Positions 52,842 through 61,252 of a stretch of DNA of 64,000 bases are shown here, piece by piece. How positions within the stretch are numbered: the stretch's first letter is position 1; every line of letters begins with the position of its first letter. A program made the position numbers and the translations under genes. The notes below the pieces were generated by a model that did not search any database, was not told the origin of the DNA, and saw only the letters and a list, made by a program, of their open reading frames with translations. Origin of the DNA: Rhizobium favelukesii (GTDB lineage: Bacteria; Pseudomonadota; Alphaproteobacteria; Rhizobiales; Rhizobiaceae). Location: NCBI RefSeq assembly GCF_000577275.2, contig NZ_HG916852.1, positions 1,119,001 through 1,183,000 on the forward strand, given 5' to 3'.

Positions 52842-52869
52842 GGAAACAGCCTATTCGTCGGCTGTTTCC
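52842..52869. other. Hairpin upstream of the IS5-like transposase
   Basis: GGAAACAGCC and GGCTGTTTCC form a perfect 10-bp stem with an 8-base loop. It may mark the IS end region. The rest of 52764-53173 holds no gene I can support; short open frames there overlap each other and lack family resemblance. Confidence 0.45.
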
Positions 52870-53173
52870 TGCAATTAGAAGATCTGCAGATTGCTCGATT
52901 CTTACGCTAAATCAGCCGCTTGGGAGTTCTTCACGGCCGACGATCGCGGTCGCTTCTTCTACAGTGGTCGCCGCCATCGTCTGCCGGAATATCACGGCTC
53001 GAACGGGCGGAACCGGTACTGGAGGGGTCGCTGTCAGGCATGTCGCAATTTTGGAGAGGAACCGGAAGAAGCGCAACGGGCCCGCGAGCAAAATCGCCTA
53101 TGGTCTTAGTGTGACAGTATCTTGTAGGAACAGGGGAACCGCCCGAAGTTGCGGTCCGGGCGGCTCTTGAAGC

Positions 53174-53638
53174 TCAGGCCGCCAGGATGGTGATGCCGTG
53201 GGCGTTGGCCGCGGCCTTCATGCGTTCCATCGTTTCCGCGGAGGGTGTCGCCTTCGGCGGCTCCTGCGAGCCGGCAGCCTCAAGGAATTCCGCCATATCG
53301 CGGTCGACGATGGCCGAGAAGACAGCCGTCTGCGGGCCGGGATTGGAATAGGCGTGCGCCTGGTTCGCCGCGATGCGGACGATGTTGCCTGCCATGGCTT
53401 CGAACTCTTCCAGGCCGTTCTCCGTCGCACGGCGGATGGTCAGTCGGCCTTCGATGATCCGGAAGACCTCGGGGCTCGCGTGACGGTGCAGTGGCGTCCG
53501 GCTGCCCGGCGGCACTGTAGTGTCGAAGATGTTGAGCCAGGCTCCCTGCAGACGAGCGCGTCGCTCGATCCGATCGCCCAGCACGAAGAAAACCTTCGCG
53601 CTCGCCTGGGGCGCTTTCACAAATGAGTTGGACATCAT
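53174..53638 (-). CDS. Cupin-domain protein
   Basis: Starts at ATG 53638 or 53635; 154 residues. The cupin pattern is clear: PPGSRTPLHRHASPEVFRII (motif 1 with HxH and a downstream Glu), EGRLTIRRA, and ANQAHAYSNPGPQTAVFSAI (motif 2 with His). It probably binds a metal ion. The long upstream open frame that includes it is not one protein, because its 5' part is patatin sequence. The function is unknown; a small-molecule sensing or isomerase role is possible. Confidence 0.8.
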   Translation of the reverse strand: MMSNSFVKAPQASAKVFFVLGDRIERRARLQGAWLNIFDTTVPPGSRTPLHRHASPEVFRIIEGRLTIRRATENGLEEFEAMAGNIVRIAANQAHAYSNPGPQTAVFSAIVDRDMAEFLEAAGSQEPPKATPSAETMERMKAAANAHGITILAA

Positions 53639-53759
53639 GTCTCGCTTTTCTTTTTTTGGCGGCGAGCCCGTTAGACCTTTCCGAAGCCCTTGGCAACCCG
53701 CAGCCGCCGATCGTCGCGTCGCGATTTGTCCGGCGCATATGGGTTTTCGCGTTTGCCGC

Positions 53760-54325
53760 TTCAAGCGGCGGCGCTCTCTTGCGTGTCGCTCTGCGCGGCG
53801 AGAATGCGCCTGGCGATGACGCGCTCGATCAGAGCCGGCGGAAAATAGGTCGGCGCGGCCAAGGTCGCCCGCGCTTCCCAGAAGCGGAAATTGCTGTTCT
53901 TCTTGTCGGAGTTCGACATGAACAGCGCTGCGCGGTTGCGGATGTCGCAAGCGGGGATGAGGACGGCAGATAGCCCCTTGTCGAGCGTCGCGGTTCCGAG
54001 GCGCTGGTTCGCTTTGTCTCAAGCGCATCGGCGTTGTCGCTCGGATCGTTGAGGCCGAAGGGATTGAAGACATCGGAAAGCCAGGGCTTCCGGAAAATAT
54101 CGGCGCCTTCGTTCTCGTAAAGGCTGAGCAGATCGGTCGGCGTGCAGGCGGCTTCGCCGGTGTTTGATGGATGAGGGCAGGGCAGGCCGGCCACAACGAT
54201 GTTCCAGCGATCAGGTCAAAGACCTTGTGTAGCGCAAAACCGTCAAGTCGTTTTGCCAGTTCCACCAGGATGACGGCTGGTATGATGCCGCCGCCGTCGA
54301 TAGAAAGAATAAAACGCGTGGCCAT
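53760..54325 (-). pseudogene. Decayed patatin-like phospholipase gene
   Basis: From the ATG at 54325 the protein opens MATRFILSIDGGGIIPAVIL (oxyanion DGGG) and FDLIAGTS (start of the nucleophile GxSxG region). It breaks frame near 54200, continues in another frame with NTGEAACTPTDLLSLYENEG and SDVFNPFGLNDPSDNADALE, and shifts again toward the 3' end (SNSDKKNSNFRFW, ATLAAPTYFPPALIERVIAR). No intact lipase could be made. Confidence 0.75.
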
Positions 54326-54435
54326 TTGCCCCTCCATGCCGGTCCGTCCGGTAGTGGGCCGCATACATTGCAATCAAGAGGGTATCGCAACCTGAGCTGC
54401 TCGTTTTGATTGAGGTCGGCTGTGCGAGCCCGAAG

Positions 54436-55476
54436 TCAGAACTGCGTGATGACGCTGATGCCGATCCCTTCCGCCCGATCGAGCGTCATCAGCCCGGGGA
54501 TCGCCTCTTCGAGCGTGATCCGGCGGCCGATCAGCTTCTGCGGCGCGATCTTGCCTGACGTCAGCATCGACAGCATCGCATCGTAGCGCCAGGCCTGCAT
54601 GCCATGGCTGCCGTAGATCTCCAGCTCGTGGCCGATCACCTGCGCCATCGGGATCTGCGGTGCCGCATATTCGCCGAGCATCAGGCCGACCTGCACATGC
54701 CGTCCGCGGCGGCGCAGATTCTTGATCGAGTTGAAGCAGGTCACGGGGTGGCCGAGCGCGTCAATCGAGACGTGCGCGCCGCCCTTGGTGATTTCACGCA
54801 CCGCTTCCGCCACATCGGCTACGCTGCTTGCGTTGATCGTCGCCACCGCACCGCATTCGCGGGCGAAGGCAAGCTTCTCGTCGGAAAGATCGATGCCGAC
54901 CGCGTTCGCTCCGAGCGCCGTCGCGATCATGATTGCCGAAAGGCCGACGCCGCCGCAGCCGTGCACGGCGATCCACTCTCCGGGGCCGGTGCGCGCGTGA
55001 TCGACGACGGCGCGAAACGATGTCGCAAAGCGGCAGCCGAGGCTTGCCGCCGTCGCGTCGTCGATACTATCAGGCAGATGGACGAGGTTGGTATCGGCAT
55101 AGTCGATCGCCACGTATTCCGCGAACGAGCCCCAATGCGTGAAGCCCGGCTGGAACTGGTTCGGACAGACCTGCTGGTTGCCGGAATGGCATTCGCTGCA
55201 ATGGCCGCAGCCGGAAACGAAAGGCACGGTCACCCGGTCGCCGATCTTGAAGCGCATGACGCCCTTGCCTGTTGCGACCACCTTGCCGGCCAGTTCGTGG
55301 CCCGGCACATGCGGCAGCTTGATATCCGGATCGTGGCCCATCCAGCCGTGCCAGTCGCTGCGGCAAAGCCCGGTCGCGCCGACGGCAATGACCACACCAT
55401 CCTCGCTGGGCGTCGGATCGGGCAGGGTGCGGATTTCGGGAGCCTTCTCGAAGGCGTCGTAGAACATGGCTTTCAT
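54436..55476 (-). CDS. Zinc-dependent alcohol dehydrogenase
   Basis: The ATG at 55476 gives 346 residues. The catalytic zinc region is ATGLCRSDWHGW and GHELAGKV. The structural zinc loop is GCGHCSECHSGNQQVC with four cysteines. The NAD(P)-binding Rossmann motif is VHGCGGVGLSAIMIA. This is a medium-chain dehydrogenase/reductase of the zinc alcohol dehydrogenase class. The substrate is not readable. It is divergent from the aminotransferase gene across a 240-base gap. Confidence 0.9.
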   Translation of the reverse strand: MKAMFYDAFEKAPEIRTLPDPTPSEDGVVIAVGATGLCRSDWHGWMGHDPDIKLPHVPGHELAGKVVATGKGVMRFKIGDRVTVPFVSGCGHCSECHSGNQQVCPNQFQPGFTHWGSFAEYVAIDYADTNLVHLPDSIDDATAASLGCRFATSFRAVVDHARTGPGEWIAVHGCGGVGLSAIMIATALGANAVGIDLSDEKLAFARECGAVATINASSVADVAEAVREITKGGAHVSIDALGHPVTCFNSIKNLRRRGRHVQVGLMLGEYAAPQIPMAQVIGHELEIYGSHGMQAWRYDAMLSMLTSGKIAPQKLIGRRITLEEAIPGLMTLDRAEGIGISVITQF

Positions 55477-55716
55477 CGATTTCACTCCGCATCGCTTCCG
55501 GTGCATAATGGCACGACGCTGATATTGCTTCCAATCGCGCAATCCATGATTTTCAGTGATATACCCATCGATGGCGCTTAAGGGATCGCGCATGAATATT
55601 ACTCCCTGGGAAGCCTCTCCGCCATTTTCTTGCGTAGGATTCCGGGGTGTGGATTTCCACTTGACCGGGTCTTCGCGTGGGGATTTTGCTCTTCGAACTT
55701 TTCAAGGAGAATGCCT

Positions 55717-56604
55717 ATGGCCGTCGACACATCGCCCCGTTCAACCACCTGGACTTACGTCGAGGGCGAGTGGCTTACTGGCAACCCGCCGCTCATCGGG
55801 CCGACCTCGCACGCCATGTGGCTGGCCTCGACGGTCTTCGACGGCGCACGTTGGTTCGATGGCATCGCGCCGGACCTCGACCTGCATTGCGAGCGCGTCA
55901 ACCGCTCGGCGAGCAGTATGGGCCTGAAGCCCGTGAAAACAGCCGAGGAGATCGAGGCTCTCGCCTGGGACGGTATCAAGAAGTTCGACGGCAAGACGCC
56001 GATCTACATCAAGCCGATGTATTGGGGCGAGCACGGGTCGGCCGGCAGCGTCGTCACCGTCGACGGCGAGTCCACGCGCTTTGCGCTTTGCCTCTTCGAA
56101 GCGCCGCTCGGCAACAACGCGCCGAATTCGCTCACCGTTTCGCCCTATCGCCGCCCGTCGCCGGAAACGGCGATGACGGATGCCAAGGCCGGTTCGCTCT
56201 ATCCAAACAGCGGCCGCGCGATCGCCGAGGCGAAAAGCCGCGGGTTCGACAATGCGCTGATGCGCGACATGAATGGCAACGTCGCCGAGACGGCATCCTC
56301 CAACGTCTTCATGGTCAAGGACGGCATCGTCTCGACGCCGATCGCCAACCGCACCTTTCTTGCCGGCATCACCCGCGCCCGTGTCATCGGCCTCCTGCGC
56401 AAGGCGGGCTTCGAGCTGCGCGAAGTGACGCTCTCGGTCGAGGATTTCATGAATGCCGACGAGATCTTCACGACGGGCAACTATTCCAAAGTCGTCGGCA
56501 TCAACCGCCTCGATGGCCGCGATTTCCAGCAAGGGCCGGTCACCCGCAAGGCGTTCGAGCTCTACATGGACTGGGCCTTCGGCCGCAGCGAAAGTGACAG
56601 CTAA
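55717..56604 (+). CDS. Branched-chain aminotransferase-like PLP enzyme (class IV)
   Basis: I chose the ATG at 55717 because AAGGAGA lies six bases upstream; the ATG at 55711 touches it. The 295-residue protein has HAMWLASTVFDGARWFDGIA, the PLP lysine region DAKAGSLYPNSGRA, DNALMRDMNGNVAETASSNV and FLAGITRARVIGLL, all class-IV aminotransferase landmarks. It may act on branched-chain amino acids or a D-amino acid. The gene stands alone rather than in an ilv cluster, so it is probably an accessory paralogue. Confidence 0.87.
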   Translation: MAVDTSPRSTTWTYVEGEWLTGNPPLIGPTSHAMWLASTVFDGARWFDGIAPDLDLHCERVNRSASSMGLKPVKTAEEIEALAWDGIKKFDGKTPIYIKPMYWGEHGSAGSVVTVDGESTRFALCLFEAPLGNNAPNSLTVSPYRRPSPETAMTDAKAGSLYPNSGRAIAEAKSRGFDNALMRDMNGNVAETASSNVFMVKDGIVSTPIANRTFLAGITRARVIGLLRKAGFELREVTLSVEDFMNADEIFTTGNYSKVVGINRLDGRDFQQGPVTRKAFELYMDWAFGRSESDS

Positions 56605-56668
56605 GCCGCCATTTCTCACTTGAGTACAATGGCCGCGGTGGAAGCCCTAGCGCGTTCCGGCGTCGAGC

Positions 56669-57910
56669 TTATTTGCGGTCCTGCATAGAGGCGTTGAGCG
56701 GCCGCACCAGAAATGAATAGGCGGCGCCAGCAATCAGCAGCACTGATGTGCCGAGAAACACGGCCCGCATGCCGATATGGCCGCCGACAAATCCTCCTAG
56801 TACCGGCCCGGCAACCTGCCCGACATATTGCGAGGAGACCGACAGGCCGAGAATGCTGCCCGCGGCACTATCCGGCACGCTATGACGGATGACCGCGGAA
56901 ATGCAGGGCAGCAGGCCGCCGAGCGCCATGCCCATCAGGAAGCGCAGGATGATCAGCTGCCAGGAGTTCGTCACGAATGCCTGCGGGATCAGCAGCAGGC
57001 CGGCAACCGCGAGCGCACCCGCAATGACAGGCCAGTGGCCGATGCGGTCGGCGAGCTTGCCGAGGCGGGACGCCGACAGGATGCTGCCGAGTGCTGCCGC
57101 TGACATGACGATGCCTGCGATCATCGTCACCTTGCCCGGATTTTCTGTGAGCTGCGCGACATAGACGGTGATAATCGGTTCGATCGACATGTTGGCGAGC
57201 ATCAGCAGCAGGCCGGTTGCCAGCATCGCGATTACGGGGCGCTTGTCTGATATCGAGGCCCAGCCGCCGCTCGCCTTCGCAGCCTGCTTGCGGGCAGGGG
57301 ACTTCTCTTCCTTGATCAGGAAGGTTGTCGCGAGGAACGCCAGAAAGATCATCCCGCCCGCGGCCAGGAACGTGTTGCGAATGCCGATCAGCGGCGGCAG
57401 CGCGCCGCCGATCAGCGGACCGACGAGGTTGCCCGCCATGATACCGGAGGCGAGCACGCCGAGCGCCCATGCGGATCGATCCTTCGGCGTCTGCGTGGCA
57501 ACCAGCACCATCGAGCCGGACGAGTAGCCGCCCGCAAGACCCACGAACAGGCGCAACGCCACCAGTTGCCAGACGCTGTCGGCCATGCCCATCAGCGAAA
57601 TCGCAAGCGTCATTCCGGCGCTGGCGCGCACCAGCATGAGCTTGCGTCCATAGATGTCGCCGAGCCGGCCCCAGAGCGGTGCCACGAAGGCGGCGGCCAG
57701 GAAGGTCGCGCCATAGGCGATGCCGGACCACTGCACGATCGCCGCGTGATCGCTGACACCGAGTTCCTCGACATAGAGCGGCAGGAACGGCAGCAATAGC
57801 GTCATCGCGACGATCGTCGTGAAGGAGCCGAGCAGCGAAATGACCAGATTGCGCTTCCAGTAGATCGAGCCGCTATCGACGACGGCTGCGTCCCATTTGG
57901 TATCGGTCAT
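56669..57910 (-). CDS. MFS transporter (drug-efflux type)
   Basis: The 413-residue protein has twelve hydrophobic segments and the MFS motif A region APLWGRLGDIYGRKLMLV between helices 2 and 3. GPLIGGALPPLIGIRNTF resembles motif C of proton-drug antiporters, and LGKLADRIG repeats motif A in the second half. The substrate is unknown. Its start overlaps the PEBP stop by four bases (ATGA), so the two are cotranscribed. Confidence 0.88.
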   Translation of the reverse strand: MTDTKWDAAVVDSGSIYWKRNLVISLLGSFTTIVAMTLLLPFLPLYVEELGVSDHAAIVQWSGIAYGATFLAAAFVAPLWGRLGDIYGRKLMLVRASAGMTLAISLMGMADSVWQLVALRLFVGLAGGYSSGSMVLVATQTPKDRSAWALGVLASGIMAGNLVGPLIGGALPPLIGIRNTFLAAGGMIFLAFLATTFLIKEEKSPARKQAAKASGGWASISDKRPVIAMLATGLLLMLANMSIEPIITVYVAQLTENPGKVTMIAGIVMSAAALGSILSASRLGKLADRIGHWPVIAGALAVAGLLLIPQAFVTNSWQLIILRFLMGMALGGLLPCISAVIRHSVPDSAAGSILGLSVSSQYVGQVAGPVLGGFVGGHIGMRAVFLGTSVLLIAGAAYSFLVRPLNASMQDRK

Positions 57911-58584
57911 TTCAGCGCCTTTGCATTGATCGTATAGGTCAGTTCAGCCGCGCCGGAGGCAAGGATATGTCCCTTTGCGGCGGCAAGAAAATCGGCGCGG
58001 GTAAAGGCGTCGGGAAGCATAAGCCGGCCGGTATCGAGCGCATAAACCGTTACCCGATAGCGGTGGATGCGGAGATCGTTCCAGGGTGGGCACGCGCCCA
58101 TATAGCCCCCGTAAGGACCATCCTTCAAGAAGGCTGCGAAACCATTCTGCCCGCGCCGGCCGTGCTTCGTATTCTCCAGCGGCAATCCTCCCTGCTGCTG
58201 GCCGTCGCCGTCGGCGCCTTCCGCCAGCCGGGTCACTGCGGTCGGGATGTTTGCCAGCATCCAATGCGTGAACTCCATACGCGCTGCGTCCCTCGCGATC
58301 ACCGTTCCGTCCTTGTTGAGCAGCGACAGGTCCCGCGGCACATCAGGATCGGTCATCACAAGTGCGTACGAGCGCGTGCCCGCCGGACCCTTCGACCAGG
58401 AAAGGGCGGGGCTCCTGTTATTGCCGGCGGCTTCCTTGCCGCCCGCCGCGATGCAGGAGGCATTCTCCGCCGGCAGTGTGCGTCCCTTGCCGCTCTTCTC
58501 GAAGGTGACCTGCAAATCCGTGGCCAGGATTGGCATCGCGTTGAGGACAAGAATGAGGGTGGTTGCCGTTATCGTTCTGCGCAT
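57907..58584 (-). CDS. Secreted PEBP/YbhB-family protein
   Basis: The ATG at 58584 opens a signal peptide (MRRTITATTLILVLNAMPIL) and gives 225 residues. The phosphatidylethanolamine-binding protein pattern is present: SPALSWSKGPAGTRSYALVM, TDPDVP, FTHWMLANIP, and YGGYMGACPP with VYALD. YbhB-like proteins bind small anions or lipids; the role in bacteria is unclear. It is the first gene of a two-gene operon with the MFS transporter. A 19-bp palindrome lies 32-50 bases upstream. Confidence 0.87.
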   Translation of the reverse strand: MRRTITATTLILVLNAMPILATDLQVTFEKSGKGRTLPAENASCIAAGGKEAAGNNRSPALSWSKGPAGTRSYALVMTDPDVPRDLSLLNKDGTVIARDAARMEFTHWMLANIPTAVTRLAEGADGDGQQQGGLPLENTKHGRRGQNGFAAFLKDGPYGGYMGACPPWNDLRIHRYRVTVYALDTGRLMLPDAFTRADFLAAAKGHILASGAAELTYTINAKALK

Positions 58585-58615
58585 GAGCTTGTCTCCTGTT
58601 CGATGAGACAGCTCT

Positions 58616-58634
58616 AGCAATCGCGGCGATTGCT
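58616..58634. promoter_or_regulatory. 19-bp palindrome upstream of the PEBP-MFS operon
   Basis: AGCAATCGC-G-GCGATTGCT is a perfect inverted repeat with a one-base centre. Its GCAATC half-site also appears in the AraC/SnoaL gap. Confidence 0.55.
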
Positions 58635-58671
58635 CGATGCGCAGAAACGCTCAAAGAATGGTCGCAAAAGC

Positions 58672-59526
58672 TCAAACGTCCGCGGCGTGTGTCGCACGCT
58701 GTCTGGCCCGCATGCGTTCGGCAAAGCGTCGCGGTGAACGATACCCGGCCGCAAGTGCTGCCTCGCGAAGCGAAAACCCGTCCTCCGACAGCAGTGCCGC
58801 GACAAGGTCCACGCGCACTTCGGCGAGCAGGTCGCGCAGTGATGTTGCCTCCTCGGCAAGCCGTCGCCTCAGCGTCGCATTGCTGGTGCCGAGTTCGGCG
58901 GCGATGGCGTCGGCGGTCCAGGCCCTGTCCGGCTGCCAGCGGATGAGTGTGCGCACGGCGTCGCTGGTCGTCGTCGGCTTCACCGGCAGGACGCCGCGCA
59001 TGCCAAGCACCATCAGCACTTCCATCACCCGATGTTCGATCAGCGCGGGCGGCAGTGTTCCAGCCGCTATGCCATCGCCAGCATGGTGAATTGCGGCAGC
59101 AAGTGCCGTGTCGAGCGGCAGATCGATTGGCCGAACTGGACGTTGAGGCGGGAACGAACGGGCCGCCCGCGCCACAAGTTCGTCGGGAAAGCCGATGAAG
59201 ATCGCGCGGTAGACGCCGCTTGCGGGATCGGGGTCATTGACGACATCGCCTTGCCAACCCCCGGGAAGAACCAGAACGGTGCCCGCGCCAAAGCGCATCT
59301 GCCGTCCCATGGTCACGAGTTCCTTCGACCCCTCGACGATCGCCACGATCGAAGCACGCGGAAAGGCGCAGCCGGCGATGCGCTCGCGCTCGCGCGTCAC
59401 GAAGGTAAAGAGCGCGGAGGACCGCTCCGCCACCTCCGGCAAGGCCAGCGGGCGGTTATCCTTGGCGGCAAGCTTCTGCAGCCGCTCCAATATGTGTTGC
59501 GCTTCCAGCATGAGATTGTCCGCCAT
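58672..59526 (-). CDS. AraC-family transcriptional regulator
   Basis: The ATG at 59526 (MADNLMLEAQHIL) gives 284 residues. The N-terminal ~170 residues are a cupin-like sensor (VTMGRQMRFGAGTVLVLPGG). The C-terminal ~100 residues hold the two AraC helix-turn-helix units (DAIAAELGTSNATLRRRLAE; SLREAALAAGYRSPRRFAER). It likely controls the adjacent PEBP-MFS operon and/or the divergent SnoaL-like gene. A 17-bp inverted repeat lies in the divergent gap. Confidence 0.88.
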   Translation of the reverse strand: MADNLMLEAQHILERLQKLAAKDNRPLALPEVAERSSALFTFVTRERERIAGCAFPRASIVAIVEGSKELVTMGRQMRFGAGTVLVLPGGWQGDVVNDPDPASGVYRAIFIGFPDELVARAARSFPPQRPVRPIDLPLDTALAAAIHHAGDGIAAGTLPPALIEHRVMEVLMVLGMRGVLPVKPTTTSDAVRTLIRWQPDRAWTADAIAAELGTSNATLRRRLAEEATSLRDLLAEVRVDLVAALLSEDGFSLREAALAAGYRSPRRFAERMRARQRATHAADV

Positions 59527-59620
59527 CGACAGTGGCGATGATCTTGAACCATCGCCGCAGACTTTCCAAGCCGCATGTGGGGCGGCAGTTGCAGCAATGG
59601 CAGGGAGATGGTATAAATCT

Positions 59621-59637
59621 GATTGCAAAATGCAATC
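59621..59637. promoter_or_regulatory. 17-bp inverted repeat in the AraC/SnoaL gap
   Basis: GATTGCA-AAA-TGCAATC, next to a GGTATAAAT stretch, lies between the divergent starts. Confidence 0.55.
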
Positions 59638-59677
59638 GGAGCTATGGGCACTGGCTGCTTGCCGAAAGGATTGTGCC

Positions 59678-60022
59678 ATGGACCCCACCAGAACATCGCG
59701 CGAGCGGACCGTTCGCGGCCTCTACGATGCCTATCTGCAGGGCCGCAAGGATATTGCGGCCGAGATGCTGACAGAGGACTTCACCTTCTCCAGCCCGCGC
59801 GACGACCACATCGATCGCACTCGCTATTTCGACCGCTGCTGGCCCGAGCCGGTGCCGTTTCGCGATATGGAGATCGAATACCTCGAGATCGTCGATGACG
59901 AGGCCGTGGTCCGATACCGGGCGGAAAAGCATGACGGCGGCGCATTCCGCAACATGGAGGTCCTGCACTTCAGGGGTGACCGGATCGCCTCGGTGGACGT
60001 CTATTTCGGTCGCAACGAATAG
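59678..60022 (+). CDS. SnoaL-like (NTF2 fold) protein
   Basis: The ATG at 59678 with AAAGGA upstream gives 114 residues. ERTVRGLYDAYLQGRKDIAA, EDFTFSSPRDDHIDRTRYFD and the C-terminal LHFRGDRIASVDVYFGRNE fit the nuclear transport factor 2/SnoaL fold. Such proteins are small-molecule-binding enzymes or sensors. The divergent AraC gene suggests inducible expression. The substrate is unknown. Confidence 0.8.
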   Translation: MDPTRTSRERTVRGLYDAYLQGRKDIAAEMLTEDFTFSSPRDDHIDRTRYFDRCWPEPVPFRDMEIEYLEIVDDEAVVRYRAEKHDGGAFRNMEVLHFRGDRIASVDVYFGRNE

Positions 60023-60129
60023 AGCATATCTCCCGAAAGTCGAACCGGGCCAAGGACATCTGTGAAAACAAAGATTAAACGGAATTCGGTAGTAAGTGCG
60101 ACCAGTTCTTCGAAAGACCTCCGGTGGTA

Positions 60130-60365
60130 GGTTTGCGCCGATAGTGCTGAAAAAGTCGAAAATCCGGGCTTACCGAAAAGTCAGCCAATTCGTGTTTTGA
60201 GTGAATGTTACCGCTCGATGCTGCTTCACTTCCGTTACGCGGCCCCACGCTGCTTGAACGCAAAACTGGCAGGCCCCCAGTTCAATTTTCTGTGTCGGCC
60301 TCTACGGCCGTTAAAAAATCAGAGTTTGCAGAAAACGGACTTTTTCAACAATATCGGCCGAAACC
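60130..60365. mobile_element. 236-bp MITE-like element with terminal inverted repeats
   Basis: The ends are imperfect inverted repeats of 28 bases with 24 matching positions (GGTTT..GCCGATA.TG.TGAAAAAGTC at 60130-60157; complement at 60338-60365). The interior has no transposase and no gene. It occupies most of the 430-base gap between the SnoaL and ClpP-like genes. No clear target duplication was found. It could be a MITE or a deletion relic of a larger IS. Confidence 0.7.
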
Positions 60366-60451
60366 GGTCCTTGGTGACATCTTGGTGGCGTGCGTAAACT
60401 GCGACAAGTGATCTCAAAGATCGCGACGCGTTTTGGACTTGGCCCGCTCGC

Positions 60452-61252
60452 CTATTTCGCCTTCTTGGCTACCGCCGCAGGGGGCGCAACGAGCGCGAAC
60501 TCCTTCATTTCATCAGGGGAAAGATAGTAGAGCCTGTCGGGCGGGGTCTCCATGGCGTGGATCCAGAGCCCCGGTTTGATTCCCATTTCGTCGAGATGGC
60601 GGGTCACGTCGGCGGTGGTGCGTTGTGCTTCCGACATGGCGAGTTCAGGCGAAAGCTTCTCCTTGGTGCCGTTGAAAACCTGATGCACGCCGAGAACGGC
60701 ATCCTTGTCCGCCGTGCGCACGACACCGCCTGCCATGACGATCGGGCAGGAGGAAACGCAAAGCGCGCCGCCGGCAACGCTGGTTGCTATCTTGCGTTCG
60801 CGGATGAGCTTTGAGATCGCGAGCGCGTCGCCGACCGATCCCCCCGGCGAGTCGAGCGAGACTGTTTTGACATACTCGCCACGGGTTTCGATCTCGGTCT
60901 GGAAGCGTGCGGCCGCACCCACCTCGATCGTGCCTTGTGCGAGCAGCACGCCGCCTGGCTGCAGATCGAAGCGGATCGCCTTCTTCAGGAGCACGGGGTC
61001 GGTCTTCACCTCGACCGGCGCGCCCTGTGGTTTGCCTTCCGTCAGTGCCGGCGGCAGCACGGGCGGGGCGTTCGGCATCATCGGATCGAAGGCTGGAATA
61101 TCGGGACTGGCAGAGCTGATTTCATGCCAGTCGATGACTACGAAGACCGCGGCCGCGGCGAGGAGGGCATGGAAGGCATGCCGCATCAGCGTGCCGTCAT
61201 CGGCAGAAAGCACGTAGTCCTTCAACCGTTGCCCCGCCGTTTCTAGTCTCAT
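60452..61252 (-). CDS. Membrane-anchored ClpP-like serine protease-fold protein
   Basis: The 266-residue protein has one membrane segment (HAFHALLAAAAVFVVIDW), a Pro-rich linker and a ClpP/crotonase-like domain. SLDSPGGSVGDALAISKLIR supplies the oxyanion loop, and GALCVSSCPIVMAGG holds the likely nucleophile serine, with HQVF as a candidate histidine. This resembles the COG3904 group of predicted periplasmic proteins. Its start overlaps the stop of the next gene by four bases, giving a two-gene operon with a coiled-coil membrane protein. Confidence 0.75.
   Translation of the reverse strand: MRLETAGQRLKDYVLSADDGTLMRHAFHALLAAAAVFVVIDWHEISSASPDIPAFDPMMPNAPPVLPPALTEGKPQGAPVEVKTDPVLLKKAIRFDLQPGGVLLAQGTIEVGAAARFQTEIETRGEYVKTVSLDSPGGSVGDALAISKLIRERKIATSVAGGALCVSSCPIVMAGGVVRTADKDAVLGVHQVFNGTKEKLSPELAMSEAQRTTADVTRHLDEMGIKPGLWIHAMETPPDRLYYLSPDEMKEFALVAPPAAVAKKAK

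Noticed and set aside
52891..53170. Several overlapping short open frames after the IS5-like element
   Set aside because: They overlap in three frames with no family resemblance or ribosome-binding site that decides between them.
53174..54373. A single 399-codon protein combining patatin-like and cupin sequence
   Set aside because: The middle is out-of-frame patatin sequence. The cupin gene has its own start and the patatin part is frameshifted, so the open frame is an accident.
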